IMG/VR virus record: IMGVR_UViG_3300032309_002729
Location: 1-37,838 of that record
Source of the DNA: a virus
Length of the DNA stretch: 37,838 nt
Direction: 5' to 3' (one strand)
Part shown: positions 1 to 6,890 of the stretch, one piece after another
Layout: every line of letters begins with the position of its first letter
Numbering within the stretch: the stretch's first letter is position 1
Program-made: the position numbers and the translations under genes
Notes under the pieces: model-generated
The model's database searches: none
What the model was told of the DNA's origin: nothing
What the model saw: only the letters and a program-made list of their open reading frames with translations

Positions 1-431
1 TAAATTTTCCAATGGTAAATTTGAAAGATTAATATCTTTTCTTCTATTTTGTCTAAAGCATTACTAATTTTTTGAAAAGCTTCTGGAAGAAATTCGTTGT
101 CAATATTATGTTGAATGTAGTAGTCTCCGAGATCATGCTCGTATGCAAAACGCATTGCATAATCAGCAGAAGGATGACCAAATAACCCTTGATGCTTTGG
201 GGTAAAGAGTCTGTAAGGTTGTATACCTATCTTGTCAAAGTCAATACCTTCTTGCTCGTAAGACTTGTACTTCGGTCCGTCGTGGCAAATAATAACATTA
301 AAGTCTTTAAAAGTTTGATTACCTAAAGAAGCCAGACCTCTACGAATACTTGTAGAAGTTATATCTTCTGGGTTGTGTTCTCTAGGGACGTGATGTTCGT
401 AGTCTCTAGAAATGACACAGAACCGAGTCAC
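1..431 (-). CDS. Glycosyltransferase family 2-like protein, N-terminal part (runs off the left edge)
   Basis: The reading frame opens with GTG at 431 and stays open to base 1, giving at least 143 residues with no stop, so the C-terminus lies outside the window. The early stretch SIRRGLASLGNQTFKDFNVI followed by CHDGP resembles the GT2 nucleotide-sugar fold pattern (SLxxQTxxxxEIIVVDDGS), and a later GDYYIQHNIDNEFLPEAF stands where GT-A enzymes carry their DxD region. A sugar-transfer role on DNA, virion or host envelope is inference. The GTG overlaps the TAG of the upstream gene (TAGTG), so it is probably translationally coupled as the distal gene of the leftward operon. Confidence 0.6.
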   Translation of the reverse strand, partial: MTRFCVISRDYEHHVPREHNPEDITSTSIRRGLASLGNQTFKDFNVIICHDGPKYKSYEQEGIDFDKIGIQPYRLFTPKHQGLFGHPSADYAMRFAYEHDLGDYYIQHNIDNEFLPEAFQKISNALDKIEEKILIFQIYHWKI

Positions 432-625
432 TACAGACCGAACTCTCTTTTACGTTCGTTTGCGTAGAAACCTGGAACACGAAAAACCGTAGGGGTTGCC
501 TCAAAGATGCGCTTCAAATCAGCATTACATTCAGGGCACTTAGTTACTTTTTGATCTTCTGTAATGCTACGAGTTTCAGTGTAGATGTGTTCGTTTTCTT
601 GGCATTGATAGTCATAACTAGGCAT
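431..625 (-). CDS. FmdB-like zinc-ribbon small protein
   Basis: A 64-residue protein beginning MPSYDYQCQENEH, with CPEC near residues 30-33 and a C-terminal PTVFRVPGFYANE. The order Y-D-Y-x-C, CPxC and F-x-x-x-GFY matches the FmdB/CxxC-CxxC regulatory zinc-ribbon family, although the first knuckle has only one clear cysteine (C8) plus H13. These proteins are common in phages and bacteria and have no settled function. An AGGA-type ribosome site precedes the ATG, and the stop overlaps the start of the glycosyltransferase-like gene. Confidence 0.7.
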   Translation of the reverse strand: MPSYDYQCQENEHIYTETRSITEDQKVTKCPECNADLKRIFEATPTVFRVPGFYANERKREFGL

Positions 626-641
626 GTAAAAATCCTACCAC

Positions 642-920
642 TTAGTTGTCATAAATTACATAAGAGAAAGCTTCTTGATTCTTCTTATCGTCTAAACTTT
701 TTTGCTCTCTAATCTTCTGTAATGCCTTGCTTTCAGCATCTTTCTTTCTCTGAAAGACTACGCCTTTTAAACCGCAACGAACTTTAGTCCATTCGTTTAG
801 ACCTGTCCTGCGCTGTACTGATGCTTTGTAGCCTCGGTTCTCTATCAACCGTGTTATTACTGCTCGGTATTGGTACTCCTCTACCAGCATTTCTTTCTCT
901 TTTTTAGGCTTCTTAAACAT
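642..920 (-). CDS. Hypothetical basic protein, 92 aa
   Basis: I do not recognise a family. The protein is lysine/arginine rich with a charged N-terminus (MFKKPKKEKEM) and predicted alpha/beta content in the middle. It starts one base after the ribonucleotide reductase stop, with AAGGAC just upstream of its ATG, so it is co-transcribed and perhaps coupled to that gene. The position suggests a role in nucleotide or DNA metabolism, but nothing in the sequence demonstrates it. Confidence 0.6.
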   Translation of the reverse strand: MFKKPKKEKEMLVEEYQYRAVITRLIENRGYKASVQRRTGLNEWTKVRCGLKGVVFQRKKDAESKALQKIREQKSLDDKKNQEAFSYVIYDN

Positions 921-921
921 T

Positions 922-2979
922 TTACTTGTCCTTATTATTTTCAGTAATAAGCTTTACTTCACAAGCGTCTGTGGTGCAGTAGCTTTCACCAATAGCATCG
1001 GCTGCCATACCTGCGTATACGCCGGAGAAGTCAATTGGAAATAGTTTCATTTCGCCTTCCTCTTTGTACTCCTCTTCACTAATCTGCGTGTAAGGCATTT
1101 GAGGGTAGGTAAAGTTACCTGAAGGTAAGAATGAAACAGTCTTTAGTTGACCGTCATACATGTGCAATACAGTTCCAATATGCTTTGCTTCTGTTTCTGG
1201 ATCAAACGATACAGTTACAGATACTGAGTTATCAGACCAGTAACGCTGCGCAGTTGCTGCAAGTGACATCTTTTCAAAGATTGTTACATCGCGCTCTGCA
1301 CGCTCAGCATCAGACTTGATTGGGAAGAACACTACCGAGGTGGTGTCTGGGGATTCAGAAGCTGGTTCGACTCTGTAGTTTGCCATCTTGAAAAGTGGGA
1401 GCATAGGGTCAGAATTTGCAAAGCGAATTGCTCGGTTGAAGAATTTTCCACCTGGTGTCCAGTGAACGCCGGGAGATTCTCCAGCAAGGATTGATACTGT
1501 TCCTGAAGGCTTAACGGTTGTGGTTTTAATCGACTCACGAATACCTAACCATTCTGAGTAAATAGTGTCGTACTTTTTAACATTGTCATATCCTGAGTTC
1601 ATCCAGTCGCGCAAGATTGGCAGACCATTGATGTCAGTAAAGTTAGCAACGCCTGACATAGACAAACCAATGCGACGATTACGTTGCATGATTGCGTTTG
1701 TTTCTTCCCAGTGAGTTGGGAGTAGCGTTACAGTCTTAGCGTAAAGATATGCAAACTTTAATGTCCGATTGTAGTCTTCAATGCTATCGTGACGATTTAG
1801 GTAAGTCTCAACTAGTGTGCACATTTCAAATGATTCAAGAGACTGTTCTGCACAAGGATTGTAACCAGCGATGCGATGATCTTTGTTGTTGATTGGATCT
1901 GCAAGACGACCATACTTCTTTGATACGTCCATCCAGATAACGCCTGGCTCACCGTTGCGAGCAATACCATCAACGATTGGTTCAAAGTCTGTGCCAACTT
2001 CTACAGCTACAGAATTGTTAGACATCCAACCCCAGCCTGGTGCTGTTGGGTCGTATGAGTTGCGCTCTGGAAAAACATCAGCATTCTTTAGGTTTAAGAA
2101 ATCTTGATCGTCAATGGATCCGATAAGAAGTTCAGCAGAACGACGAACGTTACCTGAAACAACGCAGACGCCAATAAGATTTCCAATATCAGCAATGTCT
2201 TTCTTTGTAACTAATTCTCCAGCGCGTCCCTTGAATAGGTTGTGGATGTAGTTATGTAAACGCTCTAAAGGTTCGTGACCTGCTGCTGTTCCACCAAATG
2301 TTGAAATTGGTGTACCTGCAGGACGAATTTCTGAGTAGTCAAACTCTAGGCAGTTCTGATCTGTTTTTAAGTAAGAGTTGATAAGTTCAACAGTTGATTC
2401 AACCCAACCTTCTCGGGTATCTGGAATAACTATTGTTGTGCACTCCGACTTAGGTGCGTGAATAGTGAATTCTTTTTCAGCGCCTTTATCATCGAAACCA
2501 ACGCCCACGCCAAGCATTGATGCTTCCATTAAGAAACCAAATGGCTTAGCAGGATTATTCTTAGTCATTTCAAGTGTCGAGACAAACGCACAGTTTTGAA
2601 GCGCTGCTGAGTTCTTTTGTACGTTAACAATCGGAGTTCCCATAACCCAAAGACCGCGCCCTGGTGGAGTCCACTTCAAGTTGAATAAGCGATCGAAAGC
2701 TTCTTTTGCAGAAGCCTGAGCCTTAGCATCTGACCAAGGTAAACGATTAGTTTTGCAGTGCTCTTTTTGAAGTGAGTACATACCTTCAATTACGCGCTGG
2801 CAAACATCTACCCAAGTTTCCTTAGTGCCGTCCTCTTTCTTGCGTGAGTAAGTGCGTAGGAAAGTAATTTCACCTACGGAGTTGCCACCTGCATCCCGGA
2901 AACCAAACGGTGCTTTCTTGTCTCGGTAAGAAGCAAGAAACTCTTCGTTAAGACGGAATGAAAAAGTGACGGTAGACAT
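922..2979 (-). CDS. nrdJ: Adenosylcobalamin-dependent class II ribonucleoside-triphosphate reductase
   Basis: This 685-residue protein reduces ribonucleotides to deoxyribonucleotides using coenzyme B12, supplying dNTPs for phage replication. The full radical and redox set of the Lactobacillus leichmannii-type enzyme is visible: NCAF (C130), NPCAE (N374, C376 thiyl position, E378), C387 eleven residues later, and a C-terminal swinging-arm pair C668/C673 (YCTTDACE). KPSGTVSILAGESPGVHW matches the conserved phosphate/B12-side region. The length is slightly below the roughly 740 residues of the model enzyme. No intein or frameshift is seen. AAGGAA precedes the ATG, and the gene sits in the leftward operon beside a PNKP-like phosphatase. 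Activity depends on cobalamin from the host or environment. Confidence 0.95.
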   Translation of the reverse strand: MSTVTFSFRLNEEFLASYRDKKAPFGFRDAGGNSVGEITFLRTYSRKKEDGTKETWVDVCQRVIEGMYSLQKEHCKTNRLPWSDAKAQASAKEAFDRLFNLKWTPPGRGLWVMGTPIVNVQKNSAALQNCAFVSTLEMTKNNPAKPFGFLMEASMLGVGVGFDDKGAEKEFTIHAPKSECTTIVIPDTREGWVESTVELINSYLKTDQNCLEFDYSEIRPAGTPISTFGGTAAGHEPLERLHNYIHNLFKGRAGELVTKKDIADIGNLIGVCVVSGNVRRSAELLIGSIDDQDFLNLKNADVFPERNSYDPTAPGWGWMSNNSVAVEVGTDFEPIVDGIARNGEPGVIWMDVSKKYGRLADPINNKDHRIAGYNPCAEQSLESFEMCTLVETYLNRHDSIEDYNRTLKFAYLYAKTVTLLPTHWEETNAIMQRNRRIGLSMSGVANFTDINGLPILRDWMNSGYDNVKKYDTIYSEWLGIRESIKTTTVKPSGTVSILAGESPGVHWTPGGKFFNRAIRFANSDPMLPLFKMANYRVEPASESPDTTSVVFFPIKSDAERAERDVTIFEKMSLAATAQRYWSDNSVSVTVSFDPETEAKHIGTVLHMYDGQLKTVSFLPSGNFTYPQMPYTQISEEEYKEEGEMKLFPIDFSGVYAGMAADAIGESYCTTDACEVKLITENNKDK

Positions 2980-3016
2980 AGGTGTATTCCTTTTGGGTTT
3001 GTTGTATTTGATGTGT

Positions 3017-3045
3017 CTTGAGAATACTAGCAGTATTAAATCAAG
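3017..3045. promoter_or_regulatory. Inverted repeat upstream of the ribonucleotide reductase gene
   Basis: CTTGA-g-AATACT-agc-AGTATT-aaa-TCAAG forms an 11-bp interrupted stem with a 3-base loop, 38-66 bases before the nrdJ start. There is no T-run on the leftward transcript, so it is more likely an operator or mRNA structure than a terminator. It overlaps the last codons of the preceding gene. Confidence 0.4.
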
Positions 3046-3281
3046 GGTATTTGGTCGGGGTGGTGAATACTCAAAGTATTTTTGTTTGAAACCCCATTGA
3101 TTGCGCCTTCTACAACTTCAGCACTTGCTAAGACTCCAAGAATAAACTGTTCAGACTCTCCGCGTACTTCAGCAGTCGCTCTAATACTGCTCAATTTAGA
3201 TAATATTTCAAACAGTTTTTCGGTAGTAGAAATTTGCGCATCGCGCATTGAATAAGAAAACTGTGAGTTATCATTACACAT
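3036..3281 (-). CDS. Hypothetical protein, 81 aa
   Basis: The chosen ATG at 3281 gives a protein starting MCNDNSQFSYSMRDAQ; it overlaps the TAA of the upstream gene (TAATG) and has AGGAG eight bases before it. A longer frame extending to 3332 would need a start inside the phosphatase gene and lacks a ribosome site. The central part is helical with repeated Leu/Ile/Ala and a SEQFILGVLASAEVVEGAI stretch. I recognise no family. Confidence 0.6.
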   Translation of the reverse strand: MCNDNSQFSYSMRDAQISTTEKLFEILSKLSSIRATAEVRGESEQFILGVLASAEVVEGAINGVSNKNTLSIHHPDQIPLI

Positions 3282-3709
3282 TAAAAATCTCCTGGCGCAA
3301 CTTGCATACAGGTGAGCCCAAGCTCGCGCCACATCTCTACGACTTGCGGACGATCATCAAAAACACAAAGCACATCATGACGATGAGCAATTTTTTCTTC
3401 ATAAATTTCTTTCTTTACTATAGCGTCTTTGCGAAAGTCATTGTGTTTACGCATATAGAGATTGATATACGGGGGAGCAAATAGTCGAAGCCATTCGCGA
3501 GTTCCCTCTTCACCTAAAGAATCTCTAGCTGTGATGTAGATGATCTTATACCCTTTTTCCCATAGGCAGCGGATTACTTCTATTACTGGTTTATTTGGAC
3601 CGTCTTGGATTAGTTTTTCAAAATCGGTGTTGTAGGGATCTCTAATTTCTGGATCAGGTAAAGCAATAGTTCCATCAAGATCTACAAGAATTACTTTGTC
3701 TTTTTGCAT
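3281..3709 (-). CDS. HAD-superfamily polynucleotide 3'-phosphatase (PNKP C-terminal-like)
   Basis: A 142-residue HAD hydrolase resembling the phosphatase half of T4 polynucleotide kinase. HAD motif I is VDLDGT (nucleophile D10, acid/base D12), motif II is YITAR (T60), the motif III lysine lies in VKKEIY (K99/K100), and motif IV is FDDRPQVVEMW (D118, D119). The ending GLTCMQVAPGDF is typical of phage PNKP-type phosphatases. It would remove 3' phosphates from nicked DNA or RNA, or act on a nucleotide. No kinase (Walker A) domain is present and I see no RNA ligase in the window. GAGGA precedes the ATG. Confidence 0.8.
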   Translation of the reverse strand: MQKDKVILVDLDGTIALPDPEIRDPYNTDFEKLIQDGPNKPVIEVIRCLWEKGYKIIYITARDSLGEEGTREWLRLFAPPYINLYMRKHNDFRKDAIVKKEIYEEKIAHRHDVLCVFDDRPQVVEMWRELGLTCMQVAPGDF

Positions 3710-3713
3710 AAAA

Positions 3714-3980
3714 CTAGTCCTCTAGCAATTCGTAATTTTGTTGAAAACTTTTTTCACTAATTATAGTTAGTTCGTTTAAATTGTTTTTAATAACAACATC
3801 TTTGTAAACTATTCTTTGTACAGAGCCTTCAGACCAAACATCAAAGACCAACATGTTTGTTACTTGGTTTCTATAGGACATATACGTAGTGCTTGCGAGA
3901 AGTTCAATCATTTCTTCTTCATTAGTTCCAAGCCATTGCACGGCATCTACTGTTGCTGGTTTTCTGTGGTAAACAGCCAT
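3714..3980 (-). CDS. Conserved phage protein of the KP-x-x-VDAxQW type, 88 aa
   Basis: The N-terminus YHRKPATVDAVQWLGTNEEE and the C-terminus EKSFQQNYELLED resemble the widespread small phage protein that reads KPxxVEAxQW...FExTYE. The usual central G-D-Y-I-I-K sequence is replaced by YKDVVIKNNLNELTIIS. No function is established for that group. It lies four bases upstream of the phosphatase gene in the same operon. Confidence 0.6.
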   Translation of the reverse strand: MAVYHRKPATVDAVQWLGTNEEEMIELLASTTYMSYRNQVTNMLVFDVWSEGSVQRIVYKDVVIKNNLNELTIISEKSFQQNYELLED

Positions 3981-4036
3981 AACTACCTAACTCCTCTTAA
4001 CGAGTTAAGTCTACTGTCTTTTTGTAGGTTTGATAG

Positions 4037-4273
4037 TTATTTGAATGACTCATTTATGTCTTGAATACAGACATCAACAATTCTTGCTAAGTCATGACAA
4101 CTGTCCTCTTTTGTGCAAGAGAGTAAATCTTCGTGTCGGTTCTGAAGTATTTCTAGAACACTTTTGCGAATTTCTTGTCTACCTTCTTCTCTTGAAATTT
4201 TGCAGTTATTGCATACGCAATACTTGCCGACAGGTTTATCATCTGGGATATCAGATAGATCAGAGGCTGCCAT
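4037..4273 (-). CDS. Hypothetical Cys-containing protein, 78 aa
   Basis: The N-terminal half carries CVCNNC (residues 19-24), and a second pair lies further on in SCTKEDSCHDLA, spacing that could bind zinc. The C-terminal half looks helical. The ATG overlaps the stop of the upstream 47-aa gene as TAATG, implying translational coupling. I recognise no family. Confidence 0.6.
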   Translation of the reverse strand: MAASDLSDIPDDKPVGKYCVCNNCKISREEGRQEIRKSVLEILQNRHEDLLSCTKEDSCHDLARIVDVCIQDINESFK

Positions 4274-4416
4274 TAGTCACCATTTAATGCTGTGATTGTT
4301 TTACAAGGGTAAGGTACTTTACATTCTGAACATACGTCTTTAACATCTTGCAAGCTCCAGATCATTGGACGATGTAGTTTGCGTACTCGCTTTACTGCTT
4401 CTTTATTCTTTTTCAT
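4273..4416 (-). CDS. Cys-rich microprotein with CSEC...YPC motif, 47 aa
   Basis: The protein starts MKKNKEAVKRVRKLHRP and ends CSECKVPYPCKTITALNGD. The motif LHRP...CxxC...YPCxT is a recurring signature of small actinophage proteins, probably a three- or four-ligand zinc knuckle. A strong TAGGAGAGG precedes the ATG. It is related to the adjacent 74-aa protein, which has CFTC...IPYPCETF, so the two are probably an ancient duplication. Confidence 0.7.
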   Translation of the reverse strand: MKKNKEAVKRVRKLHRPMIWSLQDVKDVCSECKVPYPCKTITALNGD

Positions 4417-4424
4417 TACCTCTC

Positions 4425-4649
4425 CTAAAAGGGTTGTACTAAATTAAAAGTTTCGCAAGGATAAGGAATTGGAGTTTTAGCTATCTCACTGCAAGTAAAA
4501 CATACCCCACTTGCACTTCTGTGTAGTTCTTGTACAGCCCACAATGCTTTTTCTGCTTGACACATAGGGCATGTATCAGAGGTTTTATGTTGTATGGTGA
4601 TGCTTTTTTCTGTCGGTATTCGACACATGTGAAGCAGACTTGATTCCAT
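4425..4649 (-). CDS. Cys-rich microprotein with CPMC and CFTC...YPC motifs, 74 aa
   Basis: Two knuckles are visible: CPMC at residues 27-30 and CFTC at 49-52, the latter followed by PIPYPCETFN. The segment ALWAVQELHRSASGVCFTC parallels LHRP...CSEC in the neighbouring 47-aa protein. AGGAGTG precedes the ATG. Zinc binding is inferred from cysteine spacing; the biological role is unknown. Confidence 0.7.
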   Translation of the reverse strand: MESSLLHMCRIPTEKSITIQHKTSDTCPMCQAEKALWAVQELHRSASGVCFTCSEIAKTPIPYPCETFNLVQPF

Positions 4650-4665
4650 TAACTACACTCCTGAT

Positions 4666-4926
4666 CTAGACGTAACTAAGACTTGCTTCGACCCTGTCAA
4701 AGAGTTCCATATCCGATGCAACTCTGGTGAGTAACTCTGGAACGGTGATATCTAAAGCTTTGCAGATTGGCTCAAGCATCTCTGATGAGACTTCCTTTAT
4801 GCCACGTTCTAGTTCAGAAAGATATCCTAAAGACATAAACGCTGTTCCAGAAACATCTCTAAGAGTCCTGTTCTGGGAGATTCTTTCAGCCTTTAAGTTT
4901 TCTCCTATAACTTCTCGTAATAGCAC
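4666..4926 (-). CDS. ClgR-like XRE-family transcriptional regulator
   Basis: A roughly 86-residue single-domain HTH protein. VLLREVIGENLKAERISQ, NRTLRDVS and SLGYLSELERGIKEVSSE reproduce the actinobacterial ClgR pattern (VLREVIGxxLRxxRxxQGRTLRxVS...SLGYLSEIERGxKExSSE), a DNA-binding activator of clp protease genes in the host phylum. I start it at the GTG at 4926 because it overlaps the TAG of the preceding 34-aa gene (TAGTG) and the family similarity begins there; another GTG at 4935 has an implausibly short ribosome-site spacing. A phage copy could redirect host proteolysis or control phage promoters (inference). Confidence 0.85.
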   Translation of the reverse strand: MLLREVIGENLKAERISQNRTLRDVSGTAFMSLGYLSELERGIKEVSSEMLEPICKALDITVPELLTRVASDMELFDRVEASLSYV

Positions 4927-5030
4927 TACTTCCACCGATCCTGTTTTAGAACCGTTAGATTAAGTACAATACCAACTAACACAACACCGGCTATCATTCC
5001 TGCGCCGAAAATAAGTAATGATGTAAACAT
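4926..5030 (-). CDS. Small single-pass membrane protein, 34 aa
   Basis: MFTSLLIFGAGMIAGVVLVG is followed by IVLNLTVLKQDRWK, one hydrophobic segment over most of the protein and a short basic tail. GGGAGTAAAA precedes the ATG, and the stop overlaps the regulator's GTG. Short length makes the call uncertain, but the ribosome site and the overlaps on the operon pattern support it. Confidence 0.55.
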   Translation of the reverse strand: MFTSLLIFGAGMIAGVVLVGIVLNLTVLKQDRWK

Positions 5031-5039
5031 TTTTACTCC

Positions 5040-5117
5040 CTAATCCCAATACATCGATTTGCCAACATGCTTTTTTATGAAGCGGTTGGTTTTAATTTTT
5101 TCTAGTAATTTTTTCAT
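5040..5117 (-). CDS. Very short basic ORF, 25 aa
   Basis: The ORF reads MKKLLEKIKTNRFIKKHVGK and ends MYWD. Its ATG overlaps the TAA of the 113-aa gene (TAATG), the arrangement used elsewhere in this operon, and AGAGAAG lies upstream. It may be a genuine microprotein or a coupling ORF. Confidence 0.4.
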   Translation of the reverse strand: MKKLLEKIKTNRFIKKHVGKSMYWD

Positions 5118-5458
5118 TACTTCTCTTTAACCTGTTTTCTTTCTTTCTTTGGTTGTTTCTTTTCTTCGGCTGCCTGAGCCTTTACTTTTTTCATAATCTC
5201 ATCCCAATACGCGTTAGAATCGCTGCCCTCTTTAACCTTAATGGTGAAGTTAGGAGTCCTGGTAACGTCCGCGTATGCGTCCATAATGTGGTAGAAAGCT
5301 TCAAAAAATGAGGCAGTTTCTATGGCAAGATCGGCAATATGACTTTCCTTTTGCCCGTATAACCTGCTCTGGATGTAGGAGCTGTGGGCTATCTGAATAA
5401 GTTCGCTGTATTTCTGGGCATCCATATATAGGTGCTTGTTTGGGTTTTCGTTGGTCAT
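5117..5458 (-). CDS. Hypothetical protein, 113 aa, first gene of the leftward operon
   Basis: The N-terminal two thirds are helical (KYSELIQIAHSSYIQSRLY), and the last 25 residues are almost all Lys, Glu and Gln, suggesting a disordered charged tail. There is no ribosome site before the ATG. The predicted -10 box ends seven bases upstream, so the mRNA would start at or next to the ATG and be leaderless, a mode common in Actinobacteria. I do not recognise the family. Confidence 0.6.
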   Translation of the reverse strand: MTNENPNKHLYMDAQKYSELIQIAHSSYIQSRLYGQKESHIADLAIETASFFEAFYHIMDAYADVTRTPNFTIKVKEGSDSNAYWDEIMKKVKAQAAEEKKQPKKERKQVKEK

Positions 5459-5464
5459 ATCGAA

Positions 5465-5493
5465 ATGATAGGGCTGACAGGGTGCTTTGTCAA
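5465..5493 (-). promoter_or_regulatory. Leftward promoter of the 5458-1 operon
   Basis: On the - strand TTGACA (5493-5488), a 17-base spacer and TATCAT (5470-5465) form a near-consensus promoter. The expected start point coincides with the ATG at 5458, which would make the first transcript leaderless. Confidence 0.7.
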
Positions 5494-5571
5494 CGACTGG
5501 CGGTGGGCGGACTGGGCGAGGAGGGGGTGGGAGAAAAGGGGGGTATTTTTGAGGAATTTTTTTATAAAGAT

Positions 5572-5598
5572 AGTACTAAATTTAGTACTAAATTTAGT
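5572..5598. repeat. Tandem 12-base repeat forming an 18-bp palindrome
   Basis: The unit AGTACTAAATTT occurs twice (5572-5583 and 5584-5595), followed by a partial third. Bases 5572-5589 read identically on both strands. Iteron- or operator-like. Confidence 0.7.
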
Positions 5599-5713
5599 GC
5601 GATTAGGAGGATATTCTATAATAGAAAAGGGAAATTGGGAGGCCTGTTTTGGATAATAAAAAGACTGGGAAAAGATAATAAAGAGGTTTTTAGGGAAATC
5701 TTCTGAGAGAGCC

Positions 5714-5722
5714 TGTGGATAA
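5714..5722. promoter_or_regulatory. Perfect DnaA box
   Basis: TGTGGATAA is the exact complement of the consensus TTATCCACA. The surrounding GCCTGTGGATAACTTTT is echoed at 5998-6014 as GCCTGTGGAAAACTTTT, giving a second, weaker site about 285 bases away. Confidence 0.5.
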
Positions 5723-5754
5723 CTTTTCTGGGTTTGGACTGAAAAAAGAGTGGG

Positions 5755-5783
5755 TTGACAAGAGTTTAGAAGTGTGGTATAAG
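5755..5783 (+). promoter_or_regulatory. Rightward promoter for the 6025-8153 block
   Basis: TTGACA (5755-5760), a 17-base spacer and TATAAG (5778-5783). The leader to the first gene would be about 235 bases and includes the long inverted repeat, so it should be highly structured. Confidence 0.65.
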
Positions 5784-5868
5784 GTTAAGGCCTTCTAAGT
5801 TACTATCAGAGAATTTCGATAGGGTGCTAAAAAATCTGGATAGTAAGACCATGTAACAATGTATGTAT

Positions 5869-5947
5869 GTAGTAACTTGAACTATATTTCTAGTACGCGC
5901 GTACGCGCACGCGTATAGGGTCTAGAAAAACCAGTTGAAGTTGCTAC
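5869..5947. repeat. Long interrupted inverted repeat with alternating purine-pyrimidine centre
   Basis: The left arm 5869-5893 (GTAGTAACTTGAACT...TTTCTAG) matches the complement of the right arm 5922-5947 with a few mismatches. Bases 5893-5917 between them alternate purine and pyrimidine without a break (GTACGCGCGTACGCGCAC then GCGTATA), a Z-DNA-prone sequence. Weaker complementarity continues outward on both sides. It could be an origin cruciform, an operator or a strong RNA hairpin. Confidence 0.7.
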
Positions 5948-6024
5948 ATAGTACATAGTGTATAGTTTTTGTGGTAGAGTGAGTGAAGTACAGGGAAGCC
6001 TGTGGAAAACTTTTAGGAGGATTA

Positions 6025-6198
6025 GTGAGCCTGGTTAAGAGGAAGTTAGAGGAAGTCGCGGAAGCTTTGCTGGAATATCTTTTTCCAGATGGTGGATACG
6101 ACGACCGGTGGAGAGAGCATATGTATACGCTCGCAGAAAAAATGATTGATGATGGAATGCCATACGGAGTGGATAAGGTTTTGAAATGCCAGAGCTGA
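6025..6198 (+). CDS. Hypothetical protein, 57 aa
   Basis: I start at the GTG at 6025 because a perfect AGGAGG (6015-6020) lies four bases upstream; the longer frame from 5983 lacks a site. The protein begins with a Lys/Glu-rich helix (VKRKLEEVAEALLEYLFP) and contains DDRWREHMYTLAEKMIDDGM. No family recognised. It is the first gene of the rightward block and overlaps the next gene by 13 bases. Confidence 0.6.
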   Translation: MSLVKRKLEEVAEALLEYLFPDGGYDDRWREHMYTLAEKMIDDGMPYGVDKVLKCQS

Positions 6199-6398
6199 TT
6201 GGTAGTTTTTTGATCTCGTTCCTAGGAGCATTTCTTGGGGCATTTACTGCGATTGCTATTTTTCGTTGGTATCAAAAGATGAAGCAATTAAAAGTGCTAC
6301 TGGAGTTACACAAAGAATTAAACATGAGAATTGATACCGAAGTTAGTTTTGCCAAATTAGCCCAACAACTAAGAAATGAAGGATTAGGTAATGAGTGA
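6186..6398 (+). CDS. Small single-pass membrane protein, 70 aa
   Basis: Residues 4-28 (LIGSFLISFLGAFLGAFTAI and on) form a clear transmembrane segment containing repeated LGAF. The rest is a basic, helical cytoplasmic-type tail (KMKQLKVLLELHKELNMRID). Both ends overlap neighbouring genes, indicating one operon. Function unknown. Confidence 0.65.
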   Translation: MPELIGSFLISFLGAFLGAFTAIAIFRWYQKMKQLKVLLELHKELNMRIDTEVSFAKLAQQLRNEGLGNE

Positions 6399-6888
6399 GA
6401 ATCAAAGCGTTAGTGCGCAAAGTGCTTTAGAAGCCTTAGGTGTTTCCTTAGAGGAAGCAATTGAGATTGATCAGAGTCTTAGGCGAGATAAAGGACACAA
6501 CAAAAACATCTGCATCTGCGGACACCCAGAAGCTAGACATTCTCTGACTGATCGTGGTTGGGTATGTGTGACCACGCGAATAGATTGCAAATGTAAAAAT
6601 CTTAGATCAGTTTTACATGCAGAAGATGTTCGTCCATTTTTGTGTAAAACAACTGGAGCAGCAGGTCTACACGCTTTGACTCGTGGAATTACAGCCTTGG
6701 CTCTTATGGATCCACCTAAGAAAATTACTTGGACAGCAGATCTGAAATGCGATTCATGCGGAAGTTTAGACTCGATTGTGAGTATAGTTCCAATAACTCA
6801 ACAAGGATTGCCGACTTCATACGCAACGGGTTACGATGCCTTTTTGTGTCAAGATTGTAGAGAAGAACGAGAAGGAGTGAGCAGATAG
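6391..6888 (+). CDS. Cys/His-rich probable zinc-binding protein, 165 aa
   Basis: Two metal-binding blocks can be read. The first, at residues 41-68, is CICGHPEARH followed by C59, C66 and C68 (DCKCKN); this CxCGHxxxRH...C...CxC arrangement is frequent in small actinophage proteins. The second is a classic ribbon, CDSC (120-123) and CQDC (153-156). Residues 10-30 resemble a helical dimer or recruitment segment. A nucleic-acid or protein adaptor role is plausible but unproven. Confidence 0.65.
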   Translation: MSENQSVSAQSALEALGVSLEEAIEIDQSLRRDKGHNKNICICGHPEARHSLTDRGWVCVTTRIDCKCKNLRSVLHAEDVRPFLCKTTGAAGLHALTRGITALALMDPPKKITWTADLKCDSCGSLDSIVSIVPITQQGLPTSYATGYDAFLCQDCREEREGVSR

Positions 6889-6890
6889 TT

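Larger units (their letters stand above)
5459..6024. other. Divergent non-coding control region, candidate replication origin
   Basis: This 566-base stretch between the leftward and rightward gene blocks has no convincing gene; the short ORFs in it are G-rich low-complexity frames. It contains a perfect DnaA box (5714-5722) and a one-mismatch copy (6000-6008, TGTGGAAAA), a tandem 12-base repeat forming a palindrome (5572-5598), a long inverted repeat around a 25-base alternating purine-pyrimidine tract (5869-5947), and promoters firing outward on both sides. TTACTATC (5800-5807) can also pair with GATAGTAA (5839-5846) in the rightward leader. Confidence 0.45.

Noticed and set aside
5432-5706. 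Two + strand ORFs (74 and 88 aa) in the divergent region
   Set aside because: They overlap the start of the leftward gene and its promoter, are G-rich low-complexity frames and lack a ribosome site.
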